Assembly: GCA_036924085.1 (NCBI GenBank)
Contig: JAVGWX010000009.1
Location: 59,126,331 to 59,190,330 of the forward strand
Direction: 5' to 3'
From: Ariolimax columbianus
Taxonomy: Eukaryota > Mollusca > Gastropoda > Stylommatophora > Arionidae
DNA length: 64,000 nt
In this document: piece after piece, positions 32,240 to 44,295 of the stretch
How positions within the stretch are numbered: position 1 is the first letter of the stretch
Layout: every line of letters begins with the position of its first letter
The notes under the pieces: generated by a model
What the model was told of the DNA's origin: nothing
Databases searched by the model: none
The model's input: only the letters and a program-made list of their open reading frames with translations
Position numbers and translations under genes: made by a program

Positions 32240-35200
32240 TGGTCGTGGACTGTCGTGGAGTCAAAGCACATGGCTATGGGGCAACTCCTATTTACCAAAA
32301 ACTCAAGACCCTAAAAATACTACAGTGGAATGCGGAGGGTGTCGTTAACAAAAAGCTTTCCCTAACACATCCCCTGCATGAATGTAAGATTGACGTGGCA
32401 TGTATCCAGGAAACGCACCTCAACAAAAACCATAAATTCTCAATCAGAGGATACCAGACCTTCCGTCTCGATAGAGAAGGTCACAAAGGAGGGGTCCTGA
32501 TACTGACCCGAAACTGCATACCGAGTAGCGCGGTATCTGTCAATTACAACCGGACAAGCAGAAATGGTAGTAGTTGACATAATGGCTCAAGAGACGAAGC
32601 TCCGCATTTTCAATCTGTACGGACCACCAAATAAATCCCTATCGCTCTCGAGTATGGACGTCAAAGGCTCCAACTGCATAGTAGTTGGAGACTTCAACAG
32701 CCACTCGGAGAGATGGGGATACTCGGACACAGACAGCAGAGGTAGAGAAGTGGAAGATTGGGAGATAGACACAAATCTCTCCCTAATCAATAGGCCGGAG
32801 GATATCCCTAGTTTCTATTCTAGAACATGGCATACCACCTCGACTCCAGATTTGGCCTTCTCCACACAGTACATACACCATAAAATAGACCGCCAGGTGC
32901 TAAAGCAACGGGCAGGTAGCGACCACAGGCCGATCAGGCTAGACATTGATATGGAAGTAGGCCCACAGGAAAAAAAACCGCTCCCACGTTGGAATTACAA
33001 ACGAGCCGACTGGGACAGATGTGCAATCCTGAAAGACGGGCTGTGTGAAACCATCAACACACTAAACAACAAAATGAAGCCCCTGGTGGAAAGCCTAAGC
33101 AAGGCAATAATGCAAGCCGCCACCGAAACCATCCCAAGAAGGGCTAGGAAAAACTATAAGCCCTATTGGAATGATGAGTTAAAGAAAGCGGAAGATACAA
33201 TCACAAATGCTAGGAACATGGCAGAGCGAGAACAATCTATGGAGGCGAATATCGCCCTCAAAGCCGCCACGGCGAAATACAAATACACTCTCAACCAAAC
33301 AGCAAGAGAGAGCTGGAAAAACAAAACTGAAAGTCTCAACCTAGACAAAGAAGGGAACAAGCTATGGAAGCTAGTCAGAGCCATGAACGACGAAACCCAT
33401 TCAAACAAACAAATAACTATCAAGCAGGGCGAAAACCTGCTCACAGGGAAAAAAGCAGCAAACACTTTTGCAGAACACTATGCCAAAGCAAACCACATCG
33501 AGGTCCCTGCAGATAGGCATACAGACATTAGTGAAGAGCAAAAGGGGCACGACAATATCAATACGGCACCAGAAGAGCATATGATGGCCAAATTAACAGT
33601 GAGTGAAATGGAAGAGGCCATGAGAACATTAAAGAAAAGGAAATCTCCCGGAAAAGACGGGATAACAAACGAAATGCTGATGGGGCTGGGCCAAACAGCG
33701 AAGAGGAAACTGCTATCGGTCCTGAACCAAAGCTGGAAAAGGGGAATTGTACCCCAATCATGGAAAGACGCAGTACTTGTACCAGTACCAAAGAATGGAA
33801 AGGACAAAACAGATCCGAATGGATGCAGGCCTATCAGCATACTGAGCTGTGTTGGCAAACTGATAGAACGTATGATAAACACCAGACTGATGTGGCATCT
33901 GGAAGAAAAACGAATACTAAATCCACAGCAAGCCGGCTTTAGACAGCACAGATCCACTGAGGAAAAGGTCATCCTCATAGCCCAGGAAATAGAACATGCC
34001 TACCAGGCACAGAAACACACAGTAGCGGTTTGGGTGGACTTTGAGAAGGCATTTGACAAAGTCTGGAAAGACGGACTTGGAGTCAAGCTAAGGAGAAGTG
34101 AAGTTTGTGGGAGAATGTACAAGTGGATCAACCACTACCTCAAACAAAGAACGGCCAGGGTCCAAGTACAAGGGCAGATGAGCAAAAAGGTGACACTCGA
34201 GCAGGGAGTACCCCAAGGGGGAGTACTGTCACCCACACTCTTCCTGGTATATATAAACGACATTACAGAGAATATGCCAAGAAGAGTCCATAGTTCAATG
34301 TTTGCAGACGATCTGGCTATGTGGACCTCTGAAAAGAATCTCACCATAGCAAGAAATAGGATGCAGCAGGCCCTAACATATCTGGAAGAGTGGGCGAACT
34401 CATGGCTGGTCAAAATAAACGAGGAGAAAACCACGTGCACAATATTCTCGCTTTCAATCAAACCCCAAAATACCAAATTAAGTTTAAATGGCAAATTCCC
34501 GCAGCCAAACGACAACCCAAACTATCTGGGAGTCACATTTGATCGGCGCATGACATGGAAAAGTCAGACGAGAGAAACCGAATGAGAGCCAGAGAAAGAA
34601 TGGCAATCATGAGGAAACTTGCTGGCACAAGCTGGGGAGTAGACGAAAGCATACTAAAGAAACTGTACACTGGAAGAGTGAGACCAGTTCTCGAGTATGG
34701 CATTGCGGCATGGACAACAGCAGCAAAGGCGAACTTCGATAAAGTTAGCAAACTTCAAAACCAAGCCATGAGAGTTATAACAGGAGGCATGAAGTCAACG
34801 CCAATTGTAGAACTTGAAAAGATTACAAAACTGCAATCCATGACCGATAGAAGAGACTGCAGAGCCCAGCTGCAGTCAGAGAAACTCCGAAGACTGACTG
34901 ACCATCCAATGCACCAGAGACTAAACAATTTGGGAAATGGGAAACTAAAGCGGAGAAACTTTGTAGAAATAGCCAAAGCAAAGATGCACGAAGATCCCAT
35001 AAACACACTAACAACACCAAAGCCCATCACTACTGTACGAAAACCTACTTGGAGGCAGGATATATTTCCAGAGGTGGTAGAAAGTATACCAGGTATTGGA
35101 AACAAAAACTGCCAGACTGAAAAAGAAAGGAGAGATACTACCCTAAGCTTTATATCGAAAAACTACCCAAGCATGGACTGGACCCATGCATACACCGACG

Positions 35201-35968
35201 GTTCTGTAACAAACACTACACAGAACGGAGGGGCAGGAGCATTCCTGAACCTACCAAATGGCAGACAAATAACACTGTCATTCGCTACTGGTTAGTACAC
35301 AAGCAATTTCAGAGCGGAGGCAGAGGCACTGAGGGCGGCAGTGGAAGAAATGGTAACACATAAAGAAAATGAAAGCCATACAGTCCTGCTTACAGATGCT
35401 CTCGCTAAAAAGCCAGAAAAACACTGAGCTTAATGACTTAAGAACAGCACTCTGTCAACTATGCCAGCAGTCCGCACCAAAAAGGGTAGTGGTACAGTGG
35501 GTCCCATCACACTGCAACATCCAAGGAAACGAGGAGGCAGACAGACAGGCAAAAGAAGGCGCAATACTACCACAAACAGATACTAGTATCACGTACAAAG
35601 AGTCAAAACGGCTTATTAAAGCCAGATACATGACCAAATGGGAAACCGAACATACTGGTTACACCAAAAACGATGCATATTACCAGCTGAACAGAAGAGA
35701 GCAGGTCGTTGTCTTCAGACTTCGCACTGGCTACAATAGACTGAGGTACCACCTATTCAACAAATTCAAGATAGGTGGAACCGACGAATGCCCGTGTGGT
35801 ACCGGGAAAATGACCGATGAACATCTGCTGCAGAACTGCCCGACATACGAGGATCAGAGAGAGCAGATGTGGCCATCACCAGTGGAACCACAAGACAAGC
35901 TCTATGGCAGTGTCGACAGCCTCAGGATGACCGCCGCTTTTTTCGAAAAAATAAGGGTTACTGTCTGA
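32240..35968 (+). pseudogene. LINE ORF2: AP endonuclease, RT, RNase H, CxC..H..C (copy 1)
   Basis: Nearly full length. Endonuclease motifs: LQWNAEG (about 32320), IQETHL (32407), GDFNSHSERWG (32690), SDHRPI (32920). RT: KRKSPGKDGITNEML (33640), QAGFRQHRSTEEKV, AVWVDFEKAFDKVW (34020-34065), GVPQGGVLSPTLF, catalytic MFADDLAMW (34301). RNase H: WTHAYTDGSV (35180), WVPSHCNIQGNEEADRQA (about 35500). End motif: CPCGTGKMTDEHLLQNC (35790-35840). Breaks: a one-base frame change near 32565, a one-base deletion near 34568 relative to copy 2, a TAG at 35292, and a 14-bp deletion near 35410. RT followed by RNase H and a microsatellite tail suggests the I/Nimb-type group, clade inferred. Confidence 0.92.
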
Positions 35969-36001
35969 CTGCGTACGAAGAAGAAGAAGAACAAGAAGAA
36001 T

Positions 36002-36195
36002 ACCATAATGGAAGGTAGGGTAGAAGGCAGTCGTTCAAGGGACAGACAACGTCTTAAGTGAGTGGATAACATCAGGAGATGGACTGGAAAAAGCCTCTCA
36101 GATTGCACCATTACGGCAAGAGATAGAGTACACTGGAGCCCCATTGCAGCCGACCTTCGATGCAGAGATGACACTTGAACTGAACTGAGAGTGAA
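36002..36195 (+). pseudogene. Host LINE X, right half
   Basis: It continues the left half as EGRVEGSRSRDRQRLK, a TGA/TAA-type interruption, VDNIRRWTGKSLSDCT, ARDRVHWSPIAADL. This is the usual end of this LINE class. The element was already present when the 7.0-kb insertion arrived. Confidence 0.85.
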
Positions 36196-37960
36196 GTTTG
36201 AACTTGTCATGAAAAGTAAACTAACTTTGTTTATTTAAAGTGAAACATTTGAAGCTGTGTTTTTTTATGTGTATCAAATTCCAAAAATGCACGTCTAGGT
36301 CATCATTGTGCATGTCTAAGCGGATCACATGAAAATATATCGGTCTCCGCCGCTATTCGAACCAGCAACCTCTGGCACCTGAGGCGGATACCTTACCTCG
36401 AGGCCTTGAATTGTGTATGATTTTTCCATTTTTATTCAATTTCGATTTTTAATTAAAAATTGTAATTCACAACTTATTTGTCAAAGTACAGTTTTAAGAT
36501 TGCAGCCATTTGACCACAATTCTTCAACCATCAGTCACTCATGGAGAATGACCGCCACCTCTGACCTAGAAGAAGCATTAGACGACTATTGCAGATGGCC
36601 TTCTTCAAAGAGGCTTATATCAAAGCACGTGCGCTTGCTCAAGCAGTTGAGCTTTCTGTAGTAATTTACAACCGCCGTTAGTCACATTATACGACATTCG
36701 TGGAAAATTACAGTTGCTTTATTCCTTCTCTGGTATTAGTCCAACGATAGTATAACATTCTTCTTGTCTATTTTCGCTCTGTATGATAGCCACATCTGTA
36801 CATGACTCATTCCATGAAGCATGTGCCAATAAAAACAAAACACCAATGCACTTTTGATTATAGTAAATAATGACGCTATGCTAATCGTTAACACGTATAT
36901 TTACATATACGTGTAATCGTTAACACGTTTCTTTAGATATACGTGTAGATAGAGACGCATGGCGTTGCGCCGTCTGCGCTTAATGTCAAAATTATGAAAA
37001 TGAAGAGGTTTTATGCATGGAGTGACATCTATCGATCTAAGAACAGAAAGCTTCAGTAGTAGTACTCAATCTTTCTCTGGGTTGGATCACACCGAATTTA
37101 TTTTGTTTTTTTGTTTTGTTTGCTCTTATGCCACCAACTATGTTTTTATTTTATTGATGTTGCTCAAAGATTAAATAATGTTTCAATATACATTTAAAGG
37201 TATTTATTTGACCAGTATTGGTTAAATTTGACAATGAAATTTATTCATGAATGACCACCTGTCGTCCGATTTCATAATCCCTGGGCAGAAATATAGAGAC
37301 CATATGTTGCACATGCAGTATAATCCCTCTCTCGGTCTGCCTTGTTTACTCCAAGGGAAAGGTAAAACCAATACATTTGGTACAAGGCAAGCTGCAGAAG
37401 CTGCCGGATCAGCAGAGCAATGCTCTATCTGTTCGCCTATTGGGGATCACTCCTAGACCAGCCGCCAACCAAGGCTAAGGGCCTGCCACAACACTGAGTT
37501 GAGGTTGCTTTTCCTCGCTCTAGAATAAGTCATCTATATCCTCCTGCGTGTCTTCCTTCGCCCATTGTCGGTTGTCAGGTTTGGCAGATGCTGACAAACT
37601 TTCAGAATTAACAGAAAACATGTTGCACAGCCACATCTGACAAAATCCGTCAAGATTCACCAGTATCTTATCTGTAAGTCTTCAAATTGTTTGAAATTAG
37701 AGTTTTCCTTCTCCTAGATGAGCTGCCTTCCTATGCTTTCGAGCTCCATCTGCTCGAAACTAAAACTACTGGTTTTAAGGCGCCAGTGACTCGCCTTCCT
37801 GTTAGTCAAAACAGTTCTCCGTGCGAAGGCCAGGAGATGGACTTTGTTGTCAAAGACTATATAAGACGCACGCCGTGGAAGCATTTAGTTGATGTTGATA
37901 GTTCATCCTCAACCCCGCGCTCGGCTATAACAACATTTGAAAACTACAATAGACATTATT
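36196..37960. other. Unassigned region with one tRNA-like fragment
   Basis: On the minus strand, 36330-36410 reads ctcgaggtaaggtatccgcc followed by a good B box (ggttcgaat), a tRNA-derived SINE head related to 17.9 kb. Palindromic-looking repeats of acacgtat.ttta.atatacgtgta lie at 36890-36950. An open frame at 37687-37962 (91 codons) has no recognised motif. I do not call it a gene. Confidence 0.45.
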
Positions 37961-37964
37961 AATG

Positions 37965-38500
37965 GAATGAGTAAAAATGTTCCAGGGCTAACCCCAGCAC
38001 TGCTGCTTCACCTTCTTCGCTTCGATCAGCCAATGCTATGCTTTTAGCCCGTGGAAGTTCACGAAGGAATTTGTGTCTCAGGTATTCGCCGGTCTTTGAT
38101 AGGGTTTCGAGCATGGTCGCTCTCCCTGGTCATACTGCCATTATGTGGCCTGCATAATTAGAACAAACCTGCAGGATATGTTCTAGTGTTTGTTTGGGTG
38201 TTCGCAGTCGCATATGGCGGTCTTTCTGAGACCCATTCTGTGAAAGTGAGCCTTGAGGCTACAGCGAACCGTTCTGAGTCTGAAGATATTTCTTTGATCA
38301 TCTCTGCCAAGTTTATCAATGCTGTAATTTTCTTCTTTGTATTCTTTGTGCTGGTCTCTCCATTCCGTTCTCATGGATCGTTTTATGAGTGTCTTTACTA
38401 CTTTATCGCTCTTTGGATGGCGAATCTGCTTGCCGCTACTTCCGACTATTGCGATCTTTTCTACCGTATCGTTTCCAAGGATCTCATTGTGGACCAAAAT
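37965..38500 (-). pseudogene. LINE 3' region past RNase H
   Basis: The open piece 38497-38183 reads EWRDQHKEYKEENYS, KLGRDDQRNIFRLRT, and HRMGLRKTAICDCEHP, ending in a CxC motif. Further cysteine/histidine positions lie in another frame near 38180-38130. It is the same superfamily as 1.9-2.4 kb. The RNase H domain itself is not preserved. Confidence 0.7.
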
Positions 38501-38744
38501 GCACCGTATGACTAAATATGTTCTTTAGGACAGCAGCTCGAGATCTCAGCGCTAACGGAGGACATGGAGCCAATATTACCCATCTGGTGAATGTTGAACT
38601 GATTTCTGACCAGCAAGTCCTGGCTGCAGGTTCCTGTCCCGTCTGTATGCGATTAGTGGATGGTCAGAATTGAGACTAGGGAGATCGAAATAAAGTCTCA
38701 TGGATAAAGTAGCTGCCAGAATAATTAGCTATAACAAGTTTTGG

Positions 38745-39090
38745 GATCAAGATGCTGAGCAGCGCATGAGCTGCAGCGACCCATAGCTGACTACTATCGT
38801 CAGGACAGCGAACCAGAGCTGCTAAGACCCTTCTACACCTACAGGCGGTGATCCTGGATAACAGGCTGCAACAAAGCAGACTGGCTACGTAGAAGGGATC
38901 GAAAAGGGAATGCTAACCCGGTACTTAAAAGTGTCTGCTGGAGTCGGATGTATTGGACCGAAAGATGTAAATATTACAAGCTGTAAACTACGACATAACG
39001 CATTCCGTTCTCCGTAATATATCATGTTGCTTGCAAAGCCCTTTTCAGAGCTTGGTAGCGGGAGATTAAGAACGAAGAAGAAACAGAAGA
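38745..39090 (+). mobile_element. Retroposon family B, copy 3
   Basis: It runs from ggatcaagatgctgagcagc to gagattaagaacgaagaaga. Its tail is GAA-rich instead of the aagcc type. Internal landmarks match the other copies, including the centre (ctggagtcggatgtattgg, about 38938). No clean TSD was found. Confidence 0.78.
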
Positions 39091-39099
39091 AGAAGAAGA

Positions 39100-41300
39100 A
39101 CTTACTTATTTTCCGTGTCCAAGGCACTACGTCACACTTCATTATTCTAGTATTCAGCCACTTGGATTGCCACTCAGCAAGTGATCCATGCTACAATTCT
39201 CCGCGAGGTTTGGGCAGATCATCTTGTGTTACTCCACATTCGCATGTTTCATCATCCGTGTATCCCCATCTTTTCAAGTTTTTCCTGCATCGTGATACAC
39301 CAGTTTGAAGTCTATTTAGTGACTTCCATGTTGCGAGGCGCAGGAGATGTCCAGGCGCAGATTCCTCTCGTAACTCGATCAAGATGACCTGTGTCAGCTG
39401 TTTCAAACTTTCGATGCGACGTTTTCCTGGATAATCTGTAGGAGTTGGGTTGACTGCAAGAAACTTCGTCTTGATTTTAGTTTTGCGCGCTGCACCTGAT
39501 GTCTGAACAAAGAGTGCCTTGGGTTATTTACCTGTTTCTCTCTTACAATTTCTGACGCGACAGTTCTTCGTATCTCTGGTGCCGCTATGCCGATTATGGG
39601 GTTTATTCTTTCAGCTGGTGTAGGTTTTAGGCATCCAATAACTAAACGGCCTGTCTCATTTATTGCTGTATCTTTATGTTTGACATGTGCAGAGTTCTTC
39701 CAGACTGATGCGGCGTACACAGCTACAGTGAAACACACAGCGATTGCTGATGTTCTGGGGACATTTGGCTTTACTCCCCAGGTTGTGACAGTCAGTTTTC
39801 GCATGATTTTCTTGCATGTATTTTCTGTTTTGTCTCCTGGCAATGTGCGACATAGGACAGCGTGTGGTCTAACTTTACTTCCAAGTAGTTGGGGGCCGTG
39901 CTGTGTTCTAGGTCCTGCCCTTGCCATTTGATCTGTAACTTTCTGTTCGCCTTTCTATTTCTGAGCTGGTAGGCACATACTTGAGTTTTGCTAGATTTGG
40001 TTTGAGGTGATTTTTTTGGGGTAATATAGAGCAATGGCATCAACGGCGTTTGGCAAGTTCTGTCCGACTCTATCGAAGCACTTTCCCTAGGCAGCTACTG
40101 CTGTATCATCGGCATACATGAATTGTATCACCTTTTTATCTATATATTGATTGTTGGTGCATATATTATACAGCGTAGGTGCCAGGACACTTCCTTGTCC
40201 CAGCCAGTATTTTTGGTTTCTCCATCGACTTTTCTTTTGCCCCCCCCCCCCTCCAACCCCAGAGTGACGTAGAATCACCTATTCTGCAGGATACATTCAA
40301 TGAGGTTTGTGAGACGCCAATGGTTGTTAATAGAATATAGCTTAACAAACAACTTCTGGTGGTTTATCGTGTCATATTCTGCGTTCAAGTCAATAAAATT
40401 TATTCTTGTGATATTTTTACGTTCGTATCCCTCTTGGATCAGTTGTGTTAGATTAAGAATCTTGCCGCATGATATTCCAGGCCTGAAACCTGCTTGCTCT
40501 TGAATCTGTTGTGCCAGGATAAGAATCTTGCCGCAACATGATATTCCAGGCTTGAAACCTGCTTGCTCCTGGACCAGTTGTGCCAGGTTAAGAATCTTGC
40601 CGCAACATGATATTCTAGGCCTGAAACCTGCTTGCTCCTGAATCAGTTGTGCCAGGATAAGAATCTTACCCCAACATGATATTCCAGGCCTGAAGCCTGC
40701 TTGCTCCTGAATCAGTTGTGCCAGGTTAAGAATCTTGCCGCAACATGATATTCCAGACCTGAAACCTGCTTGCTCCTGGATCAGTTGTGCCAGGATAAGA
40801 ATCTTGCCGCAACATGATATTCCAGGCCTGAAACCTGCTTGCTCCTTGATGAGTTTCTTGTCTATGAAGGAGACGATACGGTTCAGGATCATTCTTTCAA
40901 AGCTTTATATGGCACAGTACTAAAACCGATCTGACGTTCTTAGGTTATAATGGGGTTTTTCTTTGTTTTAGCAGAGCAACCACATGGGATTTTCTCCAGA
41001 TGTTAGGAATTTGCATAGAACCGATGCACGTGTTGAAAAACTTCAGCAGCCATGTGATGGTTTCTGGTCCAAAGTTTTTAATTTGCTCTGTCCTCACGTC
41101 ATCTGAGTCAGCTACATTGTTGTTTTTCATTTGTATCATTTAGTTCTAGCAAGGAGAAAGGTATCGCCCATATCTCATTCTCCTGTTTAAAATGTTGCTC
41201 AATATTTGTTTACTCTGCTTTTTTTAGTGGTTTTCCCGTTCAGTAGTAATTTGTGAGCTATTTGATTGAGGGTGGCATGCGTTATGCCTGCAGAAGCGCT
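39100..41300 (-). pseudogene. LINE RT with six in-frame copies of one RT motif
   Basis: Read leftward: an N-terminal thumb-like segment VADSDDVRTEQIKNFGPE (about 41100), then EQAGFRPGISCCGKIL repeated six times (40850-40450). Then come INFIDLNAEYDTINHQKL (block A, about 40390), LGQGSVLAPTLYNI (about 40200), and catalytic MYADDTAVAA (about 40120-40090). The post-RT part runs from 40043 to 39403, and a terminal CECG motif lies near 39250. A G-run and frame change at 40240-40260 separate blocks. The family is also present at 10.4-11.2 kb. Similar proteins occur in jockey/CR1-type mollusc LINEs. Confidence 0.85.
40447..40860. repeat. 69-bp tandem duplication inside the RT frame, 6 units
   Basis: The landmark aagaatctt occurs at 40455, 40521, 40590, 40659, 40728 and 40797. 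The spacing is 66 bp once and 69 bp four times, always a multiple of three. Each unit encodes 22-23 residues containing the conserved QAGFRPG RT motif. The frame stays open through all units. Confidence 0.93.
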
Positions 41301-41389
41301 CACTGGATCATTACTTCAGTAATTAATGTTTCCATGAGCGTCTACTGTTTTGTTTCAAATCGTCTTCAACCAAGTGGCGTCATTTTGAT

Positions 41390-41605
41390 GATGAAGAAGA
41401 AGAAGAAGAAGAAGAAGAAGGAACAGAAAAAGAAGAAGAAGAAGCAGAAGAAAGAAGAAGAAGAAGAAGAAGAAGAAGGAAAAGAAGAAGAAGAAGAAGC
41501 AGAAGAAAGAAGAAGGAGAAGAAGAAGGAAAAAAAGAAGAAAAAGAAGCAGAAGAAAGAAGAAGAGGAAGAAGAAGTAGAAGAATAAGAAGAAGAAAACA
41601 ACTTT
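41390..41605. repeat. (GAA)n-rich tract
   Basis: About 210 bp of imperfect gaa triplets with gga and gca variants. It could be the tail of an unrecognised LINE. Frames through it are Lys/Glu or Ser/Phe artefacts. Confidence 0.9.
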
Positions 41606-42060
41606 TACTACTTTAGTAGGGAGTCGAGAGGTGGTAAGAATGCCAGTAAATGAGATAAGAAAGACTCGTGCGAGTGCGGGGGGGGGGGGGGGGGAAGAAT
41701 GGCCTCAAGATAAGGACGTTAGAGAAGGAAGGCAATCATATTATGACCTTTATGAATGAAGTCATTGTCGTCCAAGCATAGACGACAGGGGAATAGTACC
41801 ATAGGAAATGGAATTGAGCCACCACAGGTTTGTAGATAAGATGAGTGTAGAGATGATGTTTATGAACATCAAATGGTTTGCAGTAATTGAAAGGCCGTAA
41901 GGATATCACGATTGATGACAGATGCCAGAGAGATAAAAGATGGGGAAAGGATAGTCGAATAGAAATTGTTAACGTAGTCGACGAAGCTTGAGAGGTCGGT
42001 TTCGGAATGTCAGTGATACTGATATTCATGTTGATTTATCGGTAGAACATTTGAAGACCC

Positions 42061-42134
42061 TCTGACCCTCGACGAAAGAGCGCTTTTATTAGTTCAAACC
42101 CAATTGTCATTTCCCCTCGCCGGGTTGCCGCGTC
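42061..42134 (+). rRNA. Second 18S rRNA snippet, ~74 bp
   Basis: The stretch from tctgaccctcga to gccgcgtct matches the 18S segment at 29821-29894 with about eight differences. It includes the identical core agagcgcttttattagttca. It is flanked on the right by a GC-rich palindrome (cgcgtggtccgcg) and by gtcgtaaaaggcgac, a small hairpin. It has no rRNA function. Confidence 0.8.
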
Positions 42135-42825
42135 TAGATGAAGATTCCCGCGTGGTCCGCGGGGGTCTTTGTGTATGACGAGGACAAGAATAGCACCACA
42201 GAGAGCATGTCGTAAAAGGCGACTAACGATGTGACATGGCATAACACCCGCTATGGTTAAGTGGTTTGTTCAGAGCAGCATAGATGGCTCCTAACAGGTT
42301 GCGGGTCTACTTTGCTCTAGTGTTTGTGTCCATTAAGATGGCTTCACACAGATCAGTTAACCACCCTCCGCCACATTTGTTCAAACGTAGCCGAGTAATA
42401 AGCTGCTCGAGCATAGCCCTCTAAGCAGGAAATCCTCATCCCGGCTACATTAAACTCATACCAGAGCTTGGACCTGCACTGGGGCATATGTCACTGTAGA
42501 TATAAGGGTCTATTAAGAACATCTGAACAAAGGGACCCTGATATTGAGACTAAATGAGCTGCTTCAGGTCTGCCAAAGAAATTGTCGGTCGGTTCGAAAG
42601 TGGTAAATGGAAAGGACGAGCTAAACTATAAAGGAAAAGGGCAGATTTACCGACGTAAGGGCTGATCTTCCTAACCAGTAAAAACCACAGAGCTGCAAAG
42701 CTCTCCGGATGAGGGAAGGAAGAATATGGAGAGCAAACGTCTAACAAGACAAGATGACAGATCCATCAGGGCAGAAAACAATGGAAGATAAAATAGGACG
42801 TGGTTAGTGTCTTTGAGGAACGAGG
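42135..42825. other. Unassigned region next to the 18S snippet
   Basis: It begins with a short hairpin-forming segment (gtcgtaaaaggcgac near 42208) and continues with no coding motif. It could be the 5' leader of an unknown retroelement. Confidence 0.4.
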
Positions 42826-42829
42826 ATAG

Positions 42830-43370
42830 ATCCTCAGCAATGAGTTGGAAGCCGCTGTCAAGAAAGGTAGAGATAAGACCAGTGGGGCATGAACAAGCTG
42901 GAACAATGAGTTAGAAGATAATGTCAAGAAAGTTAGAAATACGCTAGAGGGACATGAATAAGCCGGAGCAATCAGTTGGAAAATGATGTCAAGAAAGTCA
43001 CACATAACCTAGTGGGACATAAATAAGCCGGAGCAATAAGTTGGAAAATTATGTCAAGAAAGTCACACATAACCTAGTGGGACATGAATAAGCCGGAGCA
43101 ATCAGTTGGAAAATGATGTCTAGAAAGTCACACATACGCTAGTTGGACATAAATAAGCCGGAGCAATAAGTTGGAAAATGATGTCTAGAAAGTCACACAT
43201 ACGCTAGTTGGACATAAATAAGCCGGAGCAATCAGTTGGAAAATGATGTCTAGAAAGTCACACATACGCTAGTTGGACATAAATAAGCCGGAGCAATAAG
43301 TTGGAAAATGATGTCTAGAAAGTCACACATAACCTAGTGGGACATGAATAAGCCGGAACAATGAGTTTAC
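42830..43370. repeat. 65-bp tandem repeat, about 8 copies
   Basis: The unit holds aataagccggagcaatcagt, ttggaaaatgatgtcaagaa and agtcacacataacctagtg (65 bp). Left-hand copies are more diverged. Confidence 0.9.
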
Positions 43371-43920
43371 CGGGTATTGGGGCTCTTGATTTTGATTGGT
43401 ATTCAAGTCGTTTAAGTTAAATGGGCCCGAAATAAGATCACAGAATAATAACGCTGTAACCTACCACACTTTATGTAAGACGGGACCAAGTAAGGTTGGA
43501 CATGGTGGTGGCTACCCCATCCTGTAGATAATATAAGCTAGAAAAACTATTTTTTTTAAAACTTCTACACCCCAGGGAAGAGCGAGGCGACGAAGTCAAG
43601 TCAAATTAGTCTTCGTCGAAAACACGGAAGAAAACGGAGTTTAAAATATTTATTTTCTCCCAGTAAAATTCCCCCGTGTAAACCCATTTGGTCAGGATAC
43701 TGGACTTGCAATCAACATGCCAATCAGATCTTGGAAACCCAACGCTTCTCAAATTGTATTTGTGGGACCGCAGTAAAGATAAACATCAAGCGTATTCAAG
43801 ACAAAACTAGTTACAATGCATTCCTATACGAGAACAGCTAGATAAGCGTATTGTTCCCCTAGGTTAGGCGGGCGTGCTATCAGATTTGAAATAATGCTCT
43901 AGAACGGCTTCCTCAAGGGC
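43371..43920. other. Unassigned spacer
   Basis: Nothing recognised. Confidence 0.4.
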
Positions 43921-43929
43921 TGAATGGTA

Positions 43930-44295
43930 CGGATTGTTGTTATTGTTGTTGTTTAATCTCCACGATAAGTACGTTTACTCTTTTGTGCTTCTTTAAACGG
44001 GAATTATATGGCCGGATTTAGTAGCGTCACATCTCGAGCGTGCAGATGAAGGTGGATCGGGGTCATCGAGGCGGTTGTGCTATGATTGGCTTCATCTGTA
44101 TAACGCTCACTACTACGGTGATCACGTCGATTCACATCTCGTAAGCCAGACTTCCTTGAAAACAACCTATTTTCAGGGAATGCTACATGGAAGTGAGATA
44201 GTGGTCTTGGTCAGTGTATTGTGTCTGAATCTGGCGCGACTTCCTGGTCAATATGTTGTGATTGACCGAACTAACGTCTCACCTCCACATATGGT
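43930..44295 (-). mobile_element. Retroposon family D, short copy
   Basis: The plus strand starts with the inverted tail ttgttattgttgttg, runs through the core (cgagcgtgcagatgaaggtgg, gattggcttcatctg), and ends near gaactaacgtc. At most one 37-bp unit remains. An open frame across it (44075-44413) has no homology and crosses the element end. Confidence 0.75.

Larger units (their letters stand above)
28996..36001 (+). mobile_element. Compound insertion: 5'ETS-like + partial 18S rRNA + LINE copy 1
   Basis: A single 7.0-kb insertion. Its left edge is fixed by the host LINE X frame ending at 28995 and its right edge by that frame resuming at 36002. The TSD is accataatg, extendable to gaaYaccataatg with one mismatch if the tail gaa is counted. 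Inside, all in the plus sense, are a GC-rich 5'ETS-like stretch, the first ~1.24 kb of 18S rRNA, a leader with a tandem duplication, a LINE ORF2, and a (GAA)n tail. That every part lies within one TSD pair shows they arrived together. I infer retroposition of an rDNA-initiated read-through RNA. Confidence 0.82.

Noticed and set aside
35940..36060. Idea that LINE copy 1 still sits in an rDNA unit, with 18S continuing on its right
   Set aside because: The right flank is another LINE tail that continues in frame from the left flank, not the rest of 18S.
37687..37962. 91-codon plus-strand frame as a host exon
   Set aside because: No motif, no clear splice context or neighbour exon. It could not be supported from sequence alone.
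41253..41579. Lys/Glu-rich frame (108 codons)
   Set aside because: Product of a (GAA)n tract.
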